From contig CAKRHL010000049.1 in the NCBI GenBank assembly GCA_934338765.1, positions 1-13,132 on the forward strand: DNA of 13,132 nucleotides. The letters run 5' to 3'. The stretch comes from an uncultured Lachnospiraceae bacterium (GTDB lineage: Bacteria > Bacillota > Clostridia > Lachnospirales > Lachnospiraceae). The notes beneath the pieces were generated by a model. That model did not search any database. It saw nothing but the letters and a program-made list of their open reading frames with translations, and had not been told where the DNA came from. The first letter of the stretch is position 1, and the number at the start of each line of letters is the position of its first letter. Position numbers and translations under genes: made by a program. Below, piece by piece: positions 1-8,000 of this stretch.

Positions 1-1560
1 GTGCTGATCAGTGAAAATGGAAAGCTCAGTAATTTTTCTCGGGTTGCAGAGAATATGATGGCAAATTCAATTCAGAGTATTCAGCTTGCTCCTAAGGGAA
101 TAGCAACCGAAATTTATCCGAAAAAAGGAAATGATGCGGGTAAGATTGATCTGATCCATGATAAAGACCGGGGAGAGATATCCCGCTATGCGAGAGATAA
201 TGGAGTACTCACGTTACAGGGACCTTTCGAATTGAAACAGGGAGGTCAGGGGATTGCCGTGCGAAATCCAGTATATTTGGAAAACGATGATGGAGAGGAA
301 GTTTTTTGGGGATTTACGATTGTGATCATTCGTGTGCCGGATATTTTTGCTGATACCGTGAAGGCTCTTTCAGATTTCGGATACGATTACCGGCTTTCTA
401 AAACCGTTTCCTGCCGGGAGGAGACATATGAGGTGGTTTACAGATCCAAAGGAAAGCTGATGGATCCGGCTTCTTATGCTTTTGAAATGGCAGGGGATCA
501 TTGGAAGCTGGAGGTTATGCCGCGTCAGGGATGGTTCAGCTATCGGAGTTTATACAGGTTTTTTGTGGGAGGCATGCTTATTGTCGTTCTTTTTACGGGT
601 CTTACCGCAGCACTTCTGATCTTTTATGAGCACCGGCAGAGATTTCGGAGGCTTGCTGTTACCGATGCCCTGACTGGAATCTATAATCGTCATGGATTTG
701 ATGAGAAGGTAGAACAATATCTGAAACAGCATTCTGACAGACCGTGCGTGGGAGTGCAGTTTGATATAGATGATTTTAAGCTGATCAATGATATGTTTGG
801 ACATGCTTCAGGGGATAAAGCTCTGCAGATTCTTACACAGACAATGCAGGATTATTTTGGGGAGCCGGCGGTGCTGGGACGCAACGGAGGAGATGAATTT
901 TGTATTTTTCTTCCGGAATGTACTTGTGAGAAGGTGAAGCACCGGCTGGAGGAGTTTACGGAGAGCCGGAGAGTATTCATATATAATGGAGAAGAAAAGG
1001 AGTTTCATATTTCACTGGGATATGCAGAATATCCATTACAGGGAGATGATTATCTACACCTGATGCGTTGTGCCGATGCTGCTCTTTATGAGGTGAAGCA
1101 GCAGGGGAAAAACGGGTGTATGGCATATCAGAAGGGATTTCGTTCAGAGGTCAGAACACAGCTTGGCTTTGCGTTGAGAGATGTCTCAGAAAATCTTCCG
1201 GGAGCATTTATCATCTACCGGGCAGATAAAATGGACGATGAAATTTTATTTGCAAATCGTGAGATGATCCGTTTGACAGGATGTCAGAGCATGGATGAGT
1301 TGCTGACATATACACAGGGCAGTTTTCGCAATCTCATCCGGCAGGAGGAGCGGAAAACGGTGGAGCAGGATATCTGGACACAAATTGAAGACGGTCATAG
1401 GAACGACTATATACATTTTCATCTGAAAAAACAGGATGGAAGCCTTCTGGAGGTGCTTGATCACGGACGGATCGTGGAAAATGAACGTTACGGTAAAGTA
1501 TTCTATGTACTAATTATGGATTATGCGTCCATGAAAAGGCATTTTAAAATATGGAAATGA
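1..1560 (+). CDS. CHASE-GGDEF-PAS diguanylate cyclase, membrane-bound (5' end missing)
   Basis: Predicted diguanylate cyclase making c-di-GMP from two GTP, with an outside sensor. Residues 1 to about 180 resemble the C-terminal part of a CHASE sensor domain (FWGFTIVIIRVPD). A single membrane helix spans about residues 187-209. The GGDEF domain runs from about 220 to 376, with T221-D222-A-L-T, the metal-binding D255 in FDIDDFK, and an intact GGDEF at 296-300, so it should be catalytically active. The RxxD inhibitory site expected at 287-290 is GEPA, so classic product inhibition looks absent. A PAS-like domain follows at about 395-510, after the catalytic domain rather than before it. The GTG at position 1 is only the window edge: a CHASE protein needs an N-terminal membrane helix, which is not here, so the gene very probably starts upstream. 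The stop is TGA at 1558-1560. The CHASE call is less sure than GGDEF. Confidence 0.9.
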   Translation: MLISENGKLSNFSRVAENMMANSIQSIQLAPKGIATEIYPKKGNDAGKIDLIHDKDRGEISRYARDNGVLTLQGPFELKQGGQGIAVRNPVYLENDDGEEVFWGFTIVIIRVPDIFADTVKALSDFGYDYRLSKTVSCREETYEVVYRSKGKLMDPASYAFEMAGDHWKLEVMPRQGWFSYRSLYRFFVGGMLIVVLFTGLTAALLIFYEHRQRFRRLAVTDALTGIYNRHGFDEKVEQYLKQHSDRPCVGVQFDIDDFKLINDMFGHASGDKALQILTQTMQDYFGEPAVLGRNGGDEFCIFLPECTCEKVKHRLEEFTESRRVFIYNGEEKEFHISLGYAEYPLQGDDYLHLMRCADAALYEVKQQGKNGCMAYQKGFRSEVRTQLGFALRDVSENLPGAFIIYRADKMDDEILFANREMIRLTGCQSMDELLTYTQGSFRNLIRQEERKTVEQDIWTQIEDGHRNDYIHFHLKKQDGSLLEVLDHGRIVENERYGKVFYVLIMDYASMKRHFKIWK

Positions 1561-1590
1561 AAAGGTCAGTCCGGTGTCCGGAATCGGTAT

Positions 1591-1619
1591 TAGACAGATT
1601 GTCAAGTTTGTGGTATGAT
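1591..1619 (+). promoter_or_regulatory. Sigma-A-type promoter for the cyclophilin gene
   Basis: TAGACA (1591-1596) and TATGAT (1614-1619) are separated by exactly 17 bases, and TGG just before the -10 box makes it an extended -10. Transcription would start near 1626, leaving a leader of about 64 bases before the ATG at 1690. This is the best promoter in the 129-base gap after the GGDEF gene. The only other structure seen there is a weak 5-bp hairpin at about 1570-1581 without a T tract, so no terminator is called. Confidence 0.65.
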
Positions 1620-1671
1620 GTTCCCTAGTTTTTGTCAAAATACGGATAAAATGTGAAAAACTATTTTAATG

Positions 1672-1679
1672 AAGAAAGG
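1672..1679 (+). promoter_or_regulatory. Ribosome binding site that decides the cyclophilin start
   Basis: AAGAAAGG lies 10 bases before the ATG at 1690. An in-frame ATG at 1669 overlaps this site and has no comparable site of its own, so 1690 is the better start. Confidence 0.65.
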
Positions 1680-1689
1680 CTTGAATTTT

Positions 1690-2370
1690 ATGAGAAAAAT
1701 AAGCAGTATTTTAATGGCAGCACTTTTAGGAGCATTGTGCCTGACCGGATGCGGTGGAAACGATAAGGCAGCAGATACCGTTAAAAACGTATCTTCCGCA
1801 ACAGTTTCTTCTCCGGCAGCTGATGAAAGCACTACGGTGGAACCGGAGCAGACAGATGATACGGATCTGCTTTCCGGAAAGCATCATGTCAAGATCAAGG
1901 TCAAGAATTATGGGACGATCTCTGTAGAGCTTGATGCAGATGTAGCACCGATCACAGTGACCAATTTTGTGCAGCTTGCCAAGGACGGTTTTTATGACGG
2001 TCTGACATTCCACCGTATTATTTCAGGTTTTATGATCCAGGGTGGTGATCCTTTGGGCAACGGAACAGGTGGCTCTGACAAGACCATTAAGGGAGAGTTT
2101 GCGGAAAATGGTGTAGAGAACAGCATTTCCCATGTTCGTGGTACGATTTCCATGGCGAGATCCCAGGATTATGACAGTGCCAGCTCGCAGTTTTTTATTA
2201 TGCATAAGGATAATCCGGGTCTGGATGGTCAGTATGCAGCATTTGGAACTGTTACCAAGGGTATGGAGGTTGTGGATAAGATCTGCGAGGATACACAGGT
2301 AGAGGATGAGAATGGTACCGTTGCTGCAGAGAACCAGCCGGTGATCAAGAGTATCAAAGTGATCGACTGA
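1690..2370 (+). CDS. Cyclophilin-type peptidyl-prolyl cis-trans isomerase, lipoprotein
   Basis: Extracytoplasmic foldase catalysing cis-trans isomerisation of X-Pro bonds, anchored to the outer face of the membrane. With the ATG at 1690 the protein is 226 residues. It opens with a short lipoprotein signal (MRKISSILM, a hydrophobic stretch, then LTGC with Cys21 as the predicted lipidated residue). A Ser/Thr/Asp/Glu-rich linker covers about 22-65, and a compact bacterial cyclophilin domain covers about 68-225. Active-site signatures are present: FHR with R109, FMIQGGD with Q117, SQFFI with Q167 and F169, and GLDGQYAAFG in place of the tryptophan-containing loop of human cyclophilin A. The ATG at 1669 would add seven residues ahead of the signal peptide and is less likely. 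The gene has its own promoter and is followed by a large hairpin, so it is probably monocistronic. Its client proteins cannot be deduced. Confidence 0.93.
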   Translation: MRKISSILMAALLGALCLTGCGGNDKAADTVKNVSSATVSSPAADESTTVEPEQTDDTDLLSGKHHVKIKVKNYGTISVELDADVAPITVTNFVQLAKDGFYDGLTFHRIISGFMIQGGDPLGNGTGGSDKTIKGEFAENGVENSISHVRGTISMARSQDYDSASSQFFIMHKDNPGLDGQYAAFGTVTKGMEVVDKICEDTQVEDENGTVAAENQPVIKSIKVID

Positions 2371-2405
2371 TAAAATATGGCAGTTACTGTGAATTTATCA
2401 GACAG

Positions 2406-2512
2406 ACAATAAAATATTGGTGAATGGGATACCGGTTTTGGGAGGTTTCACAGCGGACTGTAATGTAAAGTGTGCGTTGAGAAAAGACTTCCGCAGACCG
2501 GTATTTTATTGT
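2406..2512 (+). terminator. Large imperfect hairpin after the cyclophilin gene, probable terminator
   Basis: Bases 2429-2448 pair with 2485-2504: of 20 positions I count 15 Watson-Crick pairs, 3 G-U pairs and 2 mismatches, beginning with eight perfect pairs (ATACCGGT with ACCGGTAT). The 36-base loop holds its own small hairpin, ACAG-CGGA-CTGT (2450-2461). The 3' arm runs into TTTTATT (2504-2510), as in an intrinsic terminator. Outside this, ACAATAAA (2406-2413) also pairs with TTTATTGT (2505-2512), leaving a 15-base bulge. The size and the outer arms are unusual for a terminator, so a structured leader RNA or the remnant of a small inverted-repeat element is possible. Confidence 0.5.
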
Positions 2513-2517
2513 ATAAT
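2512..2517 (+). promoter_or_regulatory. Candidate -10 box for the M14 peptidase gene
   Basis: A perfect TATAAT sits directly at the end of the preceding hairpin. The matching -35 position (about 2489-2494, TTCCGC) fits the consensus poorly and lies in the hairpin's 3' arm, so this promoter may need an activator. Transcription would start near 2524. Confidence 0.45.
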
Positions 2518-2527
2518 CAGATTGTTA

Positions 2528-2562
2528 TGTAGAAAGTATATCTACAACTGATCGGTGATCAG
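2528..2562 (+). repeat. Two adjacent palindromes in the peptidase leader
   Basis: TGTAGA (2528-2533) is mirrored by TCTACA (2541-2546) across 7 bases. Immediately after, CTGATC (2548-2553) is mirrored by GATCAG (2557-2562) across 3 bases. Both arms are perfect in each case. They fall just after the predicted transcription start, so they could be operators or 5' hairpins stabilising the mRNA. No known consensus is recognised. Confidence 0.5.
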
Positions 2563-2584
2563 GACAGGATAAGGAGAATATATT

Positions 2585-2591
2585 AAAGGAG
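2585..2591 (+). promoter_or_regulatory. Ribosome binding site supporting a TTG start
   Basis: AAAGGAG lies 11 bases before the TTG at 2603. There is no in-frame ATG nearby that would keep the signal peptide intact, so the TTG is taken as the start. An additional AAGGAGA at 2571-2577 lies further upstream. Confidence 0.65.
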
Positions 2592-2602
2592 AGCGAATTA
2601 TT

Positions 2603-4138
2603 TTGAACAGACGGAAGAGATGGAATTGTTTTGTGTTGGCAGTGGTCTTACTGCTGCAGATGTGTTGTGGTGAGATTCCACGATCAGAAAGGAATGTGGC
2701 GGCGGAATTTGGCATGAATGTAAATAAGGTGTTTGCATCAGATCAGCTACCGGCCGATAAAAGCAAAAAAGCTGCGAAGAGGATGGAAAATATATCAGGA
2801 AATACGGAAAGCGCGGCATTTCCGGCAAAGATTGTGACACCATCGGCAACGGAGACCGCACAGACGACAACACCTCCGGCAGTGGAGTCACCTTCTCCGG
2901 TACCGTTGCAGCCGGGACAAACGTCAGAACCCCGGCCGACCGAGGTTGTGGATCTGAGACCGGAATCGGTCCGAAGTATATATTTTTGCGGCAGAGGGAG
3001 ACATAAGGTGATGGTTTCGTGGAAAACATCAGAGAAGGCTTCCTATTATCTGGTATACCGCAGGATTGCCGGACAGGGACAATATATCCGGAGAGCCCGG
3101 GTGCAGTCTGCAAAATATCTGGATCATTCGCTGGTGTCGGGACGAAAGTATCAATATAAGGTGATCGCAGTCAATGACATGGACGGAGTCAGAAAGTCGC
3201 ATGCCGTAACCGGCACATACAACAATAACACTATTGTACACACGGGGCATCAGAAATACAGCTATAAGGAAATGAAGGGAGACATTGAAAGTCTTCAGAA
3301 AAAATATCACGGCATTGTGAATGCCAATGTCATTGGAAAAAGTGAAGATGGCAGAAATATCTATGATGTGGTGGTGGGAAATGAAAAGGCTTCCAAAACA
3401 TTGCTGGTTGTGGCAAATCTTCATGCGAGAGAGTATATGACATCCCAGCTTTGCATGGATCAGATTGAATATTATCTGGAAAATTATTATGCAGGCGAGT
3501 CATGGAAAAAGACATTTGACCGTATCGCTGTTCATTATATCCCGATGGCGAACCCGGATGGAACAACGATATCCCAGTATGGCATCAAGGCTATCAGAAG
3601 TGCTTCTCTTCGTAAAAAGCTTTACAAAATGAACCGTGGGGCAAGCACCAAAATATGGAAATCCAATGCCAGGGGGGTTGACCTGAACCGAAATTATCCG
3701 GTGAGGTTCCGTCATCAGGGAAAGAGAGGTAATATGGGATACAGTGGTCCGAAAGCATGCAGTGAGAGTGAGACCCGTGCGATCAAGGGGCTGACAGATC
3801 GTCTGACATCCCGTTATAATCTGCAGGGTGTTGTCAGTTATCATGCCATGGGATCGATCATCTTCGGAGGAAGCGGTCTGGGAGGAAAGCTCCAGAAGGA
3901 TACAGATAAGCTTTATTATCAGACCCGCAGAATCACAGGCTATGCCAGCGCCGCAAGTTATCATTCCTCATCAGGAGGAGATGGAAATTATCTTACCTAC
4001 ATTCATAATATTAAACGTGTACCAGGGATCACGCTGGAGATCGGAAGGATTACCTGTCCGGGACCGGCCTGGGAGTATCCTTCTATATGGAAGAGGAATA
4101 AGATGGTTGTGATCCGGGCGGCAAAATTATTTGTGTAA
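2603..4138 (+). CDS. Exported M14-family zinc carboxypeptidase with fibronectin III-like domain
   Basis: Secreted metallopeptidase of 511 residues starting at TTG. The N-terminus (NRRKRW followed by a hydrophobic run to about residue 25) is a signal peptide. The cysteines at 21-22 do not form a good lipobox, so a lipoprotein is not claimed. Residues 40-110 are a Pro/Thr/Ser-rich linker. Residues about 113-200 look like a fibronectin type III domain (HKVMVSWKTSEKASYYLVYR, then YQYKVIAVND). The M14 catalytic domain covers about 215-505 with every key residue visible: zinc ligands H274 and E277 (HARE), substrate-binding N362-R363 (DLNRN), third zinc ligand H414 (SYHAMG) and catalytic E479 (TLEIG). 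In Firmicutes such proteins act as carboxypeptidases or as gamma-D-glutamyl-diamino acid peptidases on cell wall peptides; the substrate here cannot be told from sequence. It lies 66 bases ahead of the LytTR-FHA gene, with no terminator between. Confidence 0.93.
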   Translation: MNRRKRWNCFVLAVVLLLQMCCGEIPRSERNVAAEFGMNVNKVFASDQLPADKSKKAAKRMENISGNTESAAFPAKIVTPSATETAQTTTPPAVESPSPVPLQPGQTSEPRPTEVVDLRPESVRSIYFCGRGRHKVMVSWKTSEKASYYLVYRRIAGQGQYIRRARVQSAKYLDHSLVSGRKYQYKVIAVNDMDGVRKSHAVTGTYNNNTIVHTGHQKYSYKEMKGDIESLQKKYHGIVNANVIGKSEDGRNIYDVVVGNEKASKTLLVVANLHAREYMTSQLCMDQIEYYLENYYAGESWKKTFDRIAVHYIPMANPDGTTISQYGIKAIRSASLRKKLYKMNRGASTKIWKSNARGVDLNRNYPVRFRHQGKRGNMGYSGPKACSESETRAIKGLTDRLTSRYNLQGVVSYHAMGSIIFGGSGLGGKLQKDTDKLYYQTRRITGYASAASYHSSSGGDGNYLTYIHNIKRVPGITLEIGRITCPGPAWEYPSIWKRNKMVVIRAAKLFV

Positions 4139-4191
4139 TTTGAAATATAAGCAATACGATCATTTACGTTGAAATATGGAAATACAGACGC

Positions 4192-4196
4192 GGAGG
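4192..4196 (+). promoter_or_regulatory. Ribosome binding site that decides the LytTR-FHA start
   Basis: GGAGG lies 8 bases before the ATG at 4205. The reading frame is open further back to a TTG at 4169, but that codon has no ribosome binding site and would place this one inside the coding region. Confidence 0.75.
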
Positions 4197-4204
4197 AAAC
4201 GGCG

Positions 4205-4873
4205 ATGGAGAGAAATGGAGAAAATTTAAGGATTGATTTTCATGGAAATAAGCTGGAGCTGGCACTGGATGAGATCAAATATTTTGAGGGAAGGGCCATG
4301 CGGGTTTTTGTGACTATGATGGATGAGCATCAGATCAGCTTTGACGGCAATCTGGATGAATTGTGGGAAATGCTGGATGGGACGCATTTTATTCGCTGTC
4401 ATCCGAATTATCTGGTATCCTGCAAGGCGATCTCTGCGGTGTATCCGGCTCATATTCTTCTGGATAACAGGTTGATCGCGATCAGTCCTTATTATCATGA
4501 GATGATCTGCAGCAAGGTGGATGAACTTCAGATGTGGCTGCGCCAGAGAAGAACAAAGGAGGAGTGGGGGATCCTGCAGGGAATTTCCGGTACCTACGAA
4601 GGCACACTGATTCCGATCCGCCGGGATGAGGATGTTGTCATTGGCAGGGATCCTGAGGAGGCAGATGTGATCTTTGAGACGCCGGAGATCAGCCGTAAGC
4701 ACTGCTCTATCAGTTATCTGGGACCAGAGGAAGGATTTTTGATCGCAGACTTTTCTACGAACGGTACTTATGTTCTGGGAGGAGACGAGCTTCCGGCAGG
4801 ACAGCCGGTTCAGGTTCCTGTGGGCAGCCGTATTTCCCTTTCCAATGGAAAAGCAGTGTTTGTTCTGGTCTGA
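4205..4873 (+). CDS. LytTR DNA-binding domain fused to C-terminal FHA domain
   Basis: Predicted regulator of 222 residues, cytoplasmic, with no membrane segment or signal peptide. The N-terminal half (about 10-115) matches the LytTR beta-rich DNA-binding domain: LDEIKYFEGRAMRVFV, then HFIRCHPNYLVSCKAI and a final LLDNRLIAISPYYHEMI. The C-terminal half (about 130-222) is an FHA domain with the phosphothreonine-binding signature: G147-R148-D149, S163-R164-K165-H166, and N186-G187-T188. LytTR domains usually follow a response-regulator receiver; none is present, so aspartate phosphorylation cannot be the input. By family knowledge FHA binds phosphothreonine peptides, which suggests control by a Ser/Thr kinase encoded elsewhere (inference). 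Possible targets are its own neighbourhood, including the peptidase upstream, with which it probably shares a transcript. The domain calls are strong; the function as a transcription factor is inferred. Confidence 0.9.
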   Translation: MERNGENLRIDFHGNKLELALDEIKYFEGRAMRVFVTMMDEHQISFDGNLDELWEMLDGTHFIRCHPNYLVSCKAISAVYPAHILLDNRLIAISPYYHEMICSKVDELQMWLRQRRTKEEWGILQGISGTYEGTLIPIRRDEDVVIGRDPEEADVIFETPEISRKHCSISYLGPEEGFLIADFSTNGTYVLGGDELPAGQPVQVPVGSRISLSNGKAVFVLV

Positions 4874-4935
4874 TCCGGTATTTGTGATCCGATATGATTG
4901 TTATTGATAAAAAACAGCATTATCAGTAGAATGAA

Positions 4936-4969
4936 AAAAGTGTAAATATTTTGTTAAGTTCGCACTTTT
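4936..4969 (+). terminator. Weak A/T-rich hairpin in the nifJ upstream region
   Basis: AAAAGTG (4936-4942) pairs with CACTTTT (4963-4969) across a 20-base loop. It may end the LytTR-FHA transcript weakly, but the loop is long and the T run is within the stem. Another loose palindrome, TGATAA (4905-4910) with TTATCA (4920-4925), lies further upstream. A lone TTGTTAA at 4951-4957 resembles one half of the clostridial Rex operator, but no second half follows. Confidence 0.25.
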
Positions 4970-4993
4970 CCGACAAAAATGAACCTCCCATTC

Positions 4994-5022
4994 TTTACAT
5001 TTGATTTTTTAAGTGATAAAAT
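4994..5022 (+). promoter_or_regulatory. Strong promoter of nifJ
   Basis: TTTACA (4994-4999) and TAAAAT (5017-5022) are 17 bases apart, with TGA before the -10 box giving an extended -10. Transcription would begin near 5029, a leader of about 30 bases. A full AAGGAGG (5041-5047) precedes the ATG at 5059 by 11 bases. Strong signals fit the strongly biased codons of the gene. Confidence 0.75.
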
Positions 5023-5058
5023 GTTATCAGAAACTATATTAAGGAGGATTCTATACAA

Positions 5059-8000
5059 ATGGCAAGAGCTAAACAATCTATGGATGGAAATACCGCCGCA
5101 GCTCATGTAGCATATGCTTACACAGAAGTAGCTGGTATCTATCCTATCACACCTTCCAGCCCTATGGCTGATTCCGTTGACCAGTGGTCAGCAGCAGGAC
5201 AGAAAAACATTTTCGGTAATACCGTAAAGGTTGTAGAGATGGAGTCTGAGGCAGGTGCAGCAGGTACTGTACACGGTTCCCTTGCAGCAGGTGCACTTAC
5301 TACTACATTTACAGCATCTCAGGGTCTTCTGCTGATGATCCCTAATATGTATAAGATTGCCGGTGAGCAGTTACCATGTGTATTTGATGTATCTGCACGT
5401 ACAGTATCTACACATGCACTGAACATCTTTGGTGATCACAGTGACGTTTACGCTTGTCGTCAGACCGGTTTTGCTATGCTGGCTGAGACAAATCCACAGG
5501 AAGTTATGGACTTAAGCCCGGTTGCACATCTTGCATCACTTGAGGGTAAGGTTCCATTCATCAACTTCTTTGATGGTTTCCGTACTTCCCATGAGATTCA
5601 GAAGATCGAGAAGTGGGACTACGAGGATCTGAAGGAAATGTGTCCAATGGACGCTGTTGAGGAGTTCCGTGCACATGCACTGAATCCTGAGCATCCGGCA
5701 GCTCGTGGTTCTCATGAGAACGGTGATGTATTCTTCCAGCATCGTGAGGCTTGTAACAAGGCTTATGATGAGCTTCCTGCAGTAGTAGAGAAGTACATGG
5801 GCAAGATCAATGAGAAGCTTGGTACAGACTACGGTCTTTTCAATTATTATGGTGCTCCTGATGCAGATCGTGTTATCATCGCAATGGGTTCTATCTGTGA
5901 TGTTGCAGAGGAGGTAATTGATTATCTTACAAAGGCCGGAGAGAAAGTCGGACTCATTAAGGTTCGTCTGTATCGTCCATGGTCTGCAGAGGCTCTTCTG
6001 AAAGTGATTCCTAAGACTGCAAAGAAGATCGCCGTTCTTGATCGTACAAAGGAGCCGGGTTCTCTTGGTGATCCGTTATTCCTCGACGTAGCAGCTACTC
6101 TTCGTGAGGCTGGTATGAACGATGTTGTTCTGACCGGTGGACGTTATGGTCTTGGTTCTAAGGATACTCCTCCTTCATCTGTATTTGCTGTTTACACAGA
6201 GCTGAAGAAAGATGCTCCTAAGCCACGTTTCACAATCGGTATCGTGGATGATGTTACAAATCTCAGTCTTCCTGAGGTTAAGCCGGCTCCTATCACTTCT
6301 GCACCTGGTACAAAGGAGTGCAAGTTCTGGGGTCTCGGTGGAGATGGTACTGTAGGTGCCAACAAGAACTCTACAAAGATCATCGGTGACCATACAGACA
6401 AGTACATCCAGGCATACTTCCAGTATGACTCCAAGAAGACCGGTGGTGTTACAATTTCTCACCTTCGTTTTGGTGACAATCCTATCAAGAGCCCATATTA
6501 CATCAATCAGGCTGACTTCGTAGCATGTCATAACCCTGCATATGTGATCCAGGGCATGAAGATGGTTCAGGATGTTAAGCCGGGCGGAGTATTTATGATC
6601 AACTGCCAGTGGTCAGATGAGGAGCTTGACAAGCATCTGAACGCAGAGGCAAAGAAATATATCGCTGACAACAACATTCAGCTTTACACCATCAACGCTA
6701 TCGACAAGGCTATCGAGATCGGTATGGGTAAGCGTACCAACACGATCCTTCAGTCAGCATTCTTTAAACTGGCTGATGTAATGCCTATCGATGACGCTGT
6801 TGAGTTCATGAAGCAGGCAGCTAAGAAGTCTTACTCTAAGAAGGGTGATGCTGTTGTAGAGATGAACTACAAGGCAATTGATGCCGGACTTGATGCAGTT
6901 CATAAGGTAGAGATTCCGGATTCATGGAAGAATCCTGCACCAGATGCTCCGGCTAAGGATTTAGAGGGACGTCCGGAGGTTGTTAAGCTTGTTAAGAATC
7001 TTCTTGAGCCAATCTCTAAGATGGATGGTGACAGCCTTCCTGTATCTGCATTCGTTGAGAATCCGGATGGTCAGTTCGAGACAGGTGCTTCTGCATACGA
7101 GAAGCGTGGTACAGCCGTTACGGTTCCTGTATGGGATCCAAACACATGTATCCAGTGTAACAACTGTGCATTCGTTTGTTCACATGCAACAATCCGTCCA
7201 TTCCTTCTGACAGAGGATGAGGTTAAGGCTGCTCCGGAGCAGATCAAGCTTTCCGATACAAAGCCAAAGGCTGGCGAGTACAAGTTCGTAATGAGCGTAT
7301 CTCCACTGGATTGTATGGGATGTGGTGAGTGTATCACCGTATGTCCTAAGGCAGCAGACGGTGCGATCAAGATGGTACCACAGGAGTCTCAGGCAGATCA
7401 GCAGCCGGTATTTGATTACCTGGTAGCAAACGTTGGCAAGAAAGACAGCGGATTTGCAGATACTACTCCTAAGGGAAGTCAGTTCAACCAGCCACTCCTT
7501 GAGTTCTCTGGAAGCTGCGCAGGTTGTGCAGAGACATCTTATGCACGTCTCGTAACGCAGCTGTTTGGTGAGCAGATGTACATCTCAAATGCAACAGGAT
7601 GTTCTTCTATCTGGGGTAATCCGGCTGCAACTTCACCATATACAGTAAACAAGGACAGCAAGAAGGGACCGGCTTGGTCTAACTCACTGTTCGAGGATAA
7701 CGCAGAGCATGGTCTTGGTATGTATGTAGGTCAGAAGTATCTTCGTGACCAGGCTATCGAGACATTGAAGGAGATCGCAGCATCTGATGAAGCATCTGCT
7801 GATGTAAAGGCTGCAATCGATAAATACCTTGAGACAAAGGATGATACAAAGGCAAACGTAGAGCCTACAAAGGCACTGATCGCAGAGCTCGAGAAGTGTG
7901 GCTGCGAGAAGTCCAAAGCAGTACTTGCAAAGAAAGATTATCTTTCTAAGAAGTCTGTATGGATCTTCGGTGGTGACGGATGGGCATACGATATCGGATT

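Noticed and set aside
2620..2670. Lipoprotein signal in the M14 peptidase
   Set aside because: Cysteines follow the hydrophobic run, but the residues before them (LQM) do not fit the lipobox; an ordinary signal peptide is more likely.
3500..3964. Open frame on the - strand within the peptidase gene
   Set aside because: It overlaps the catalytic region of a well-supported gene and shows no family motif or ribosome binding site.
4951..4957. Rex operator upstream of nifJ
   Set aside because: TTGTTAA matches one half-site, but the expected mirrored TTAACAA does not follow at the right spacing.
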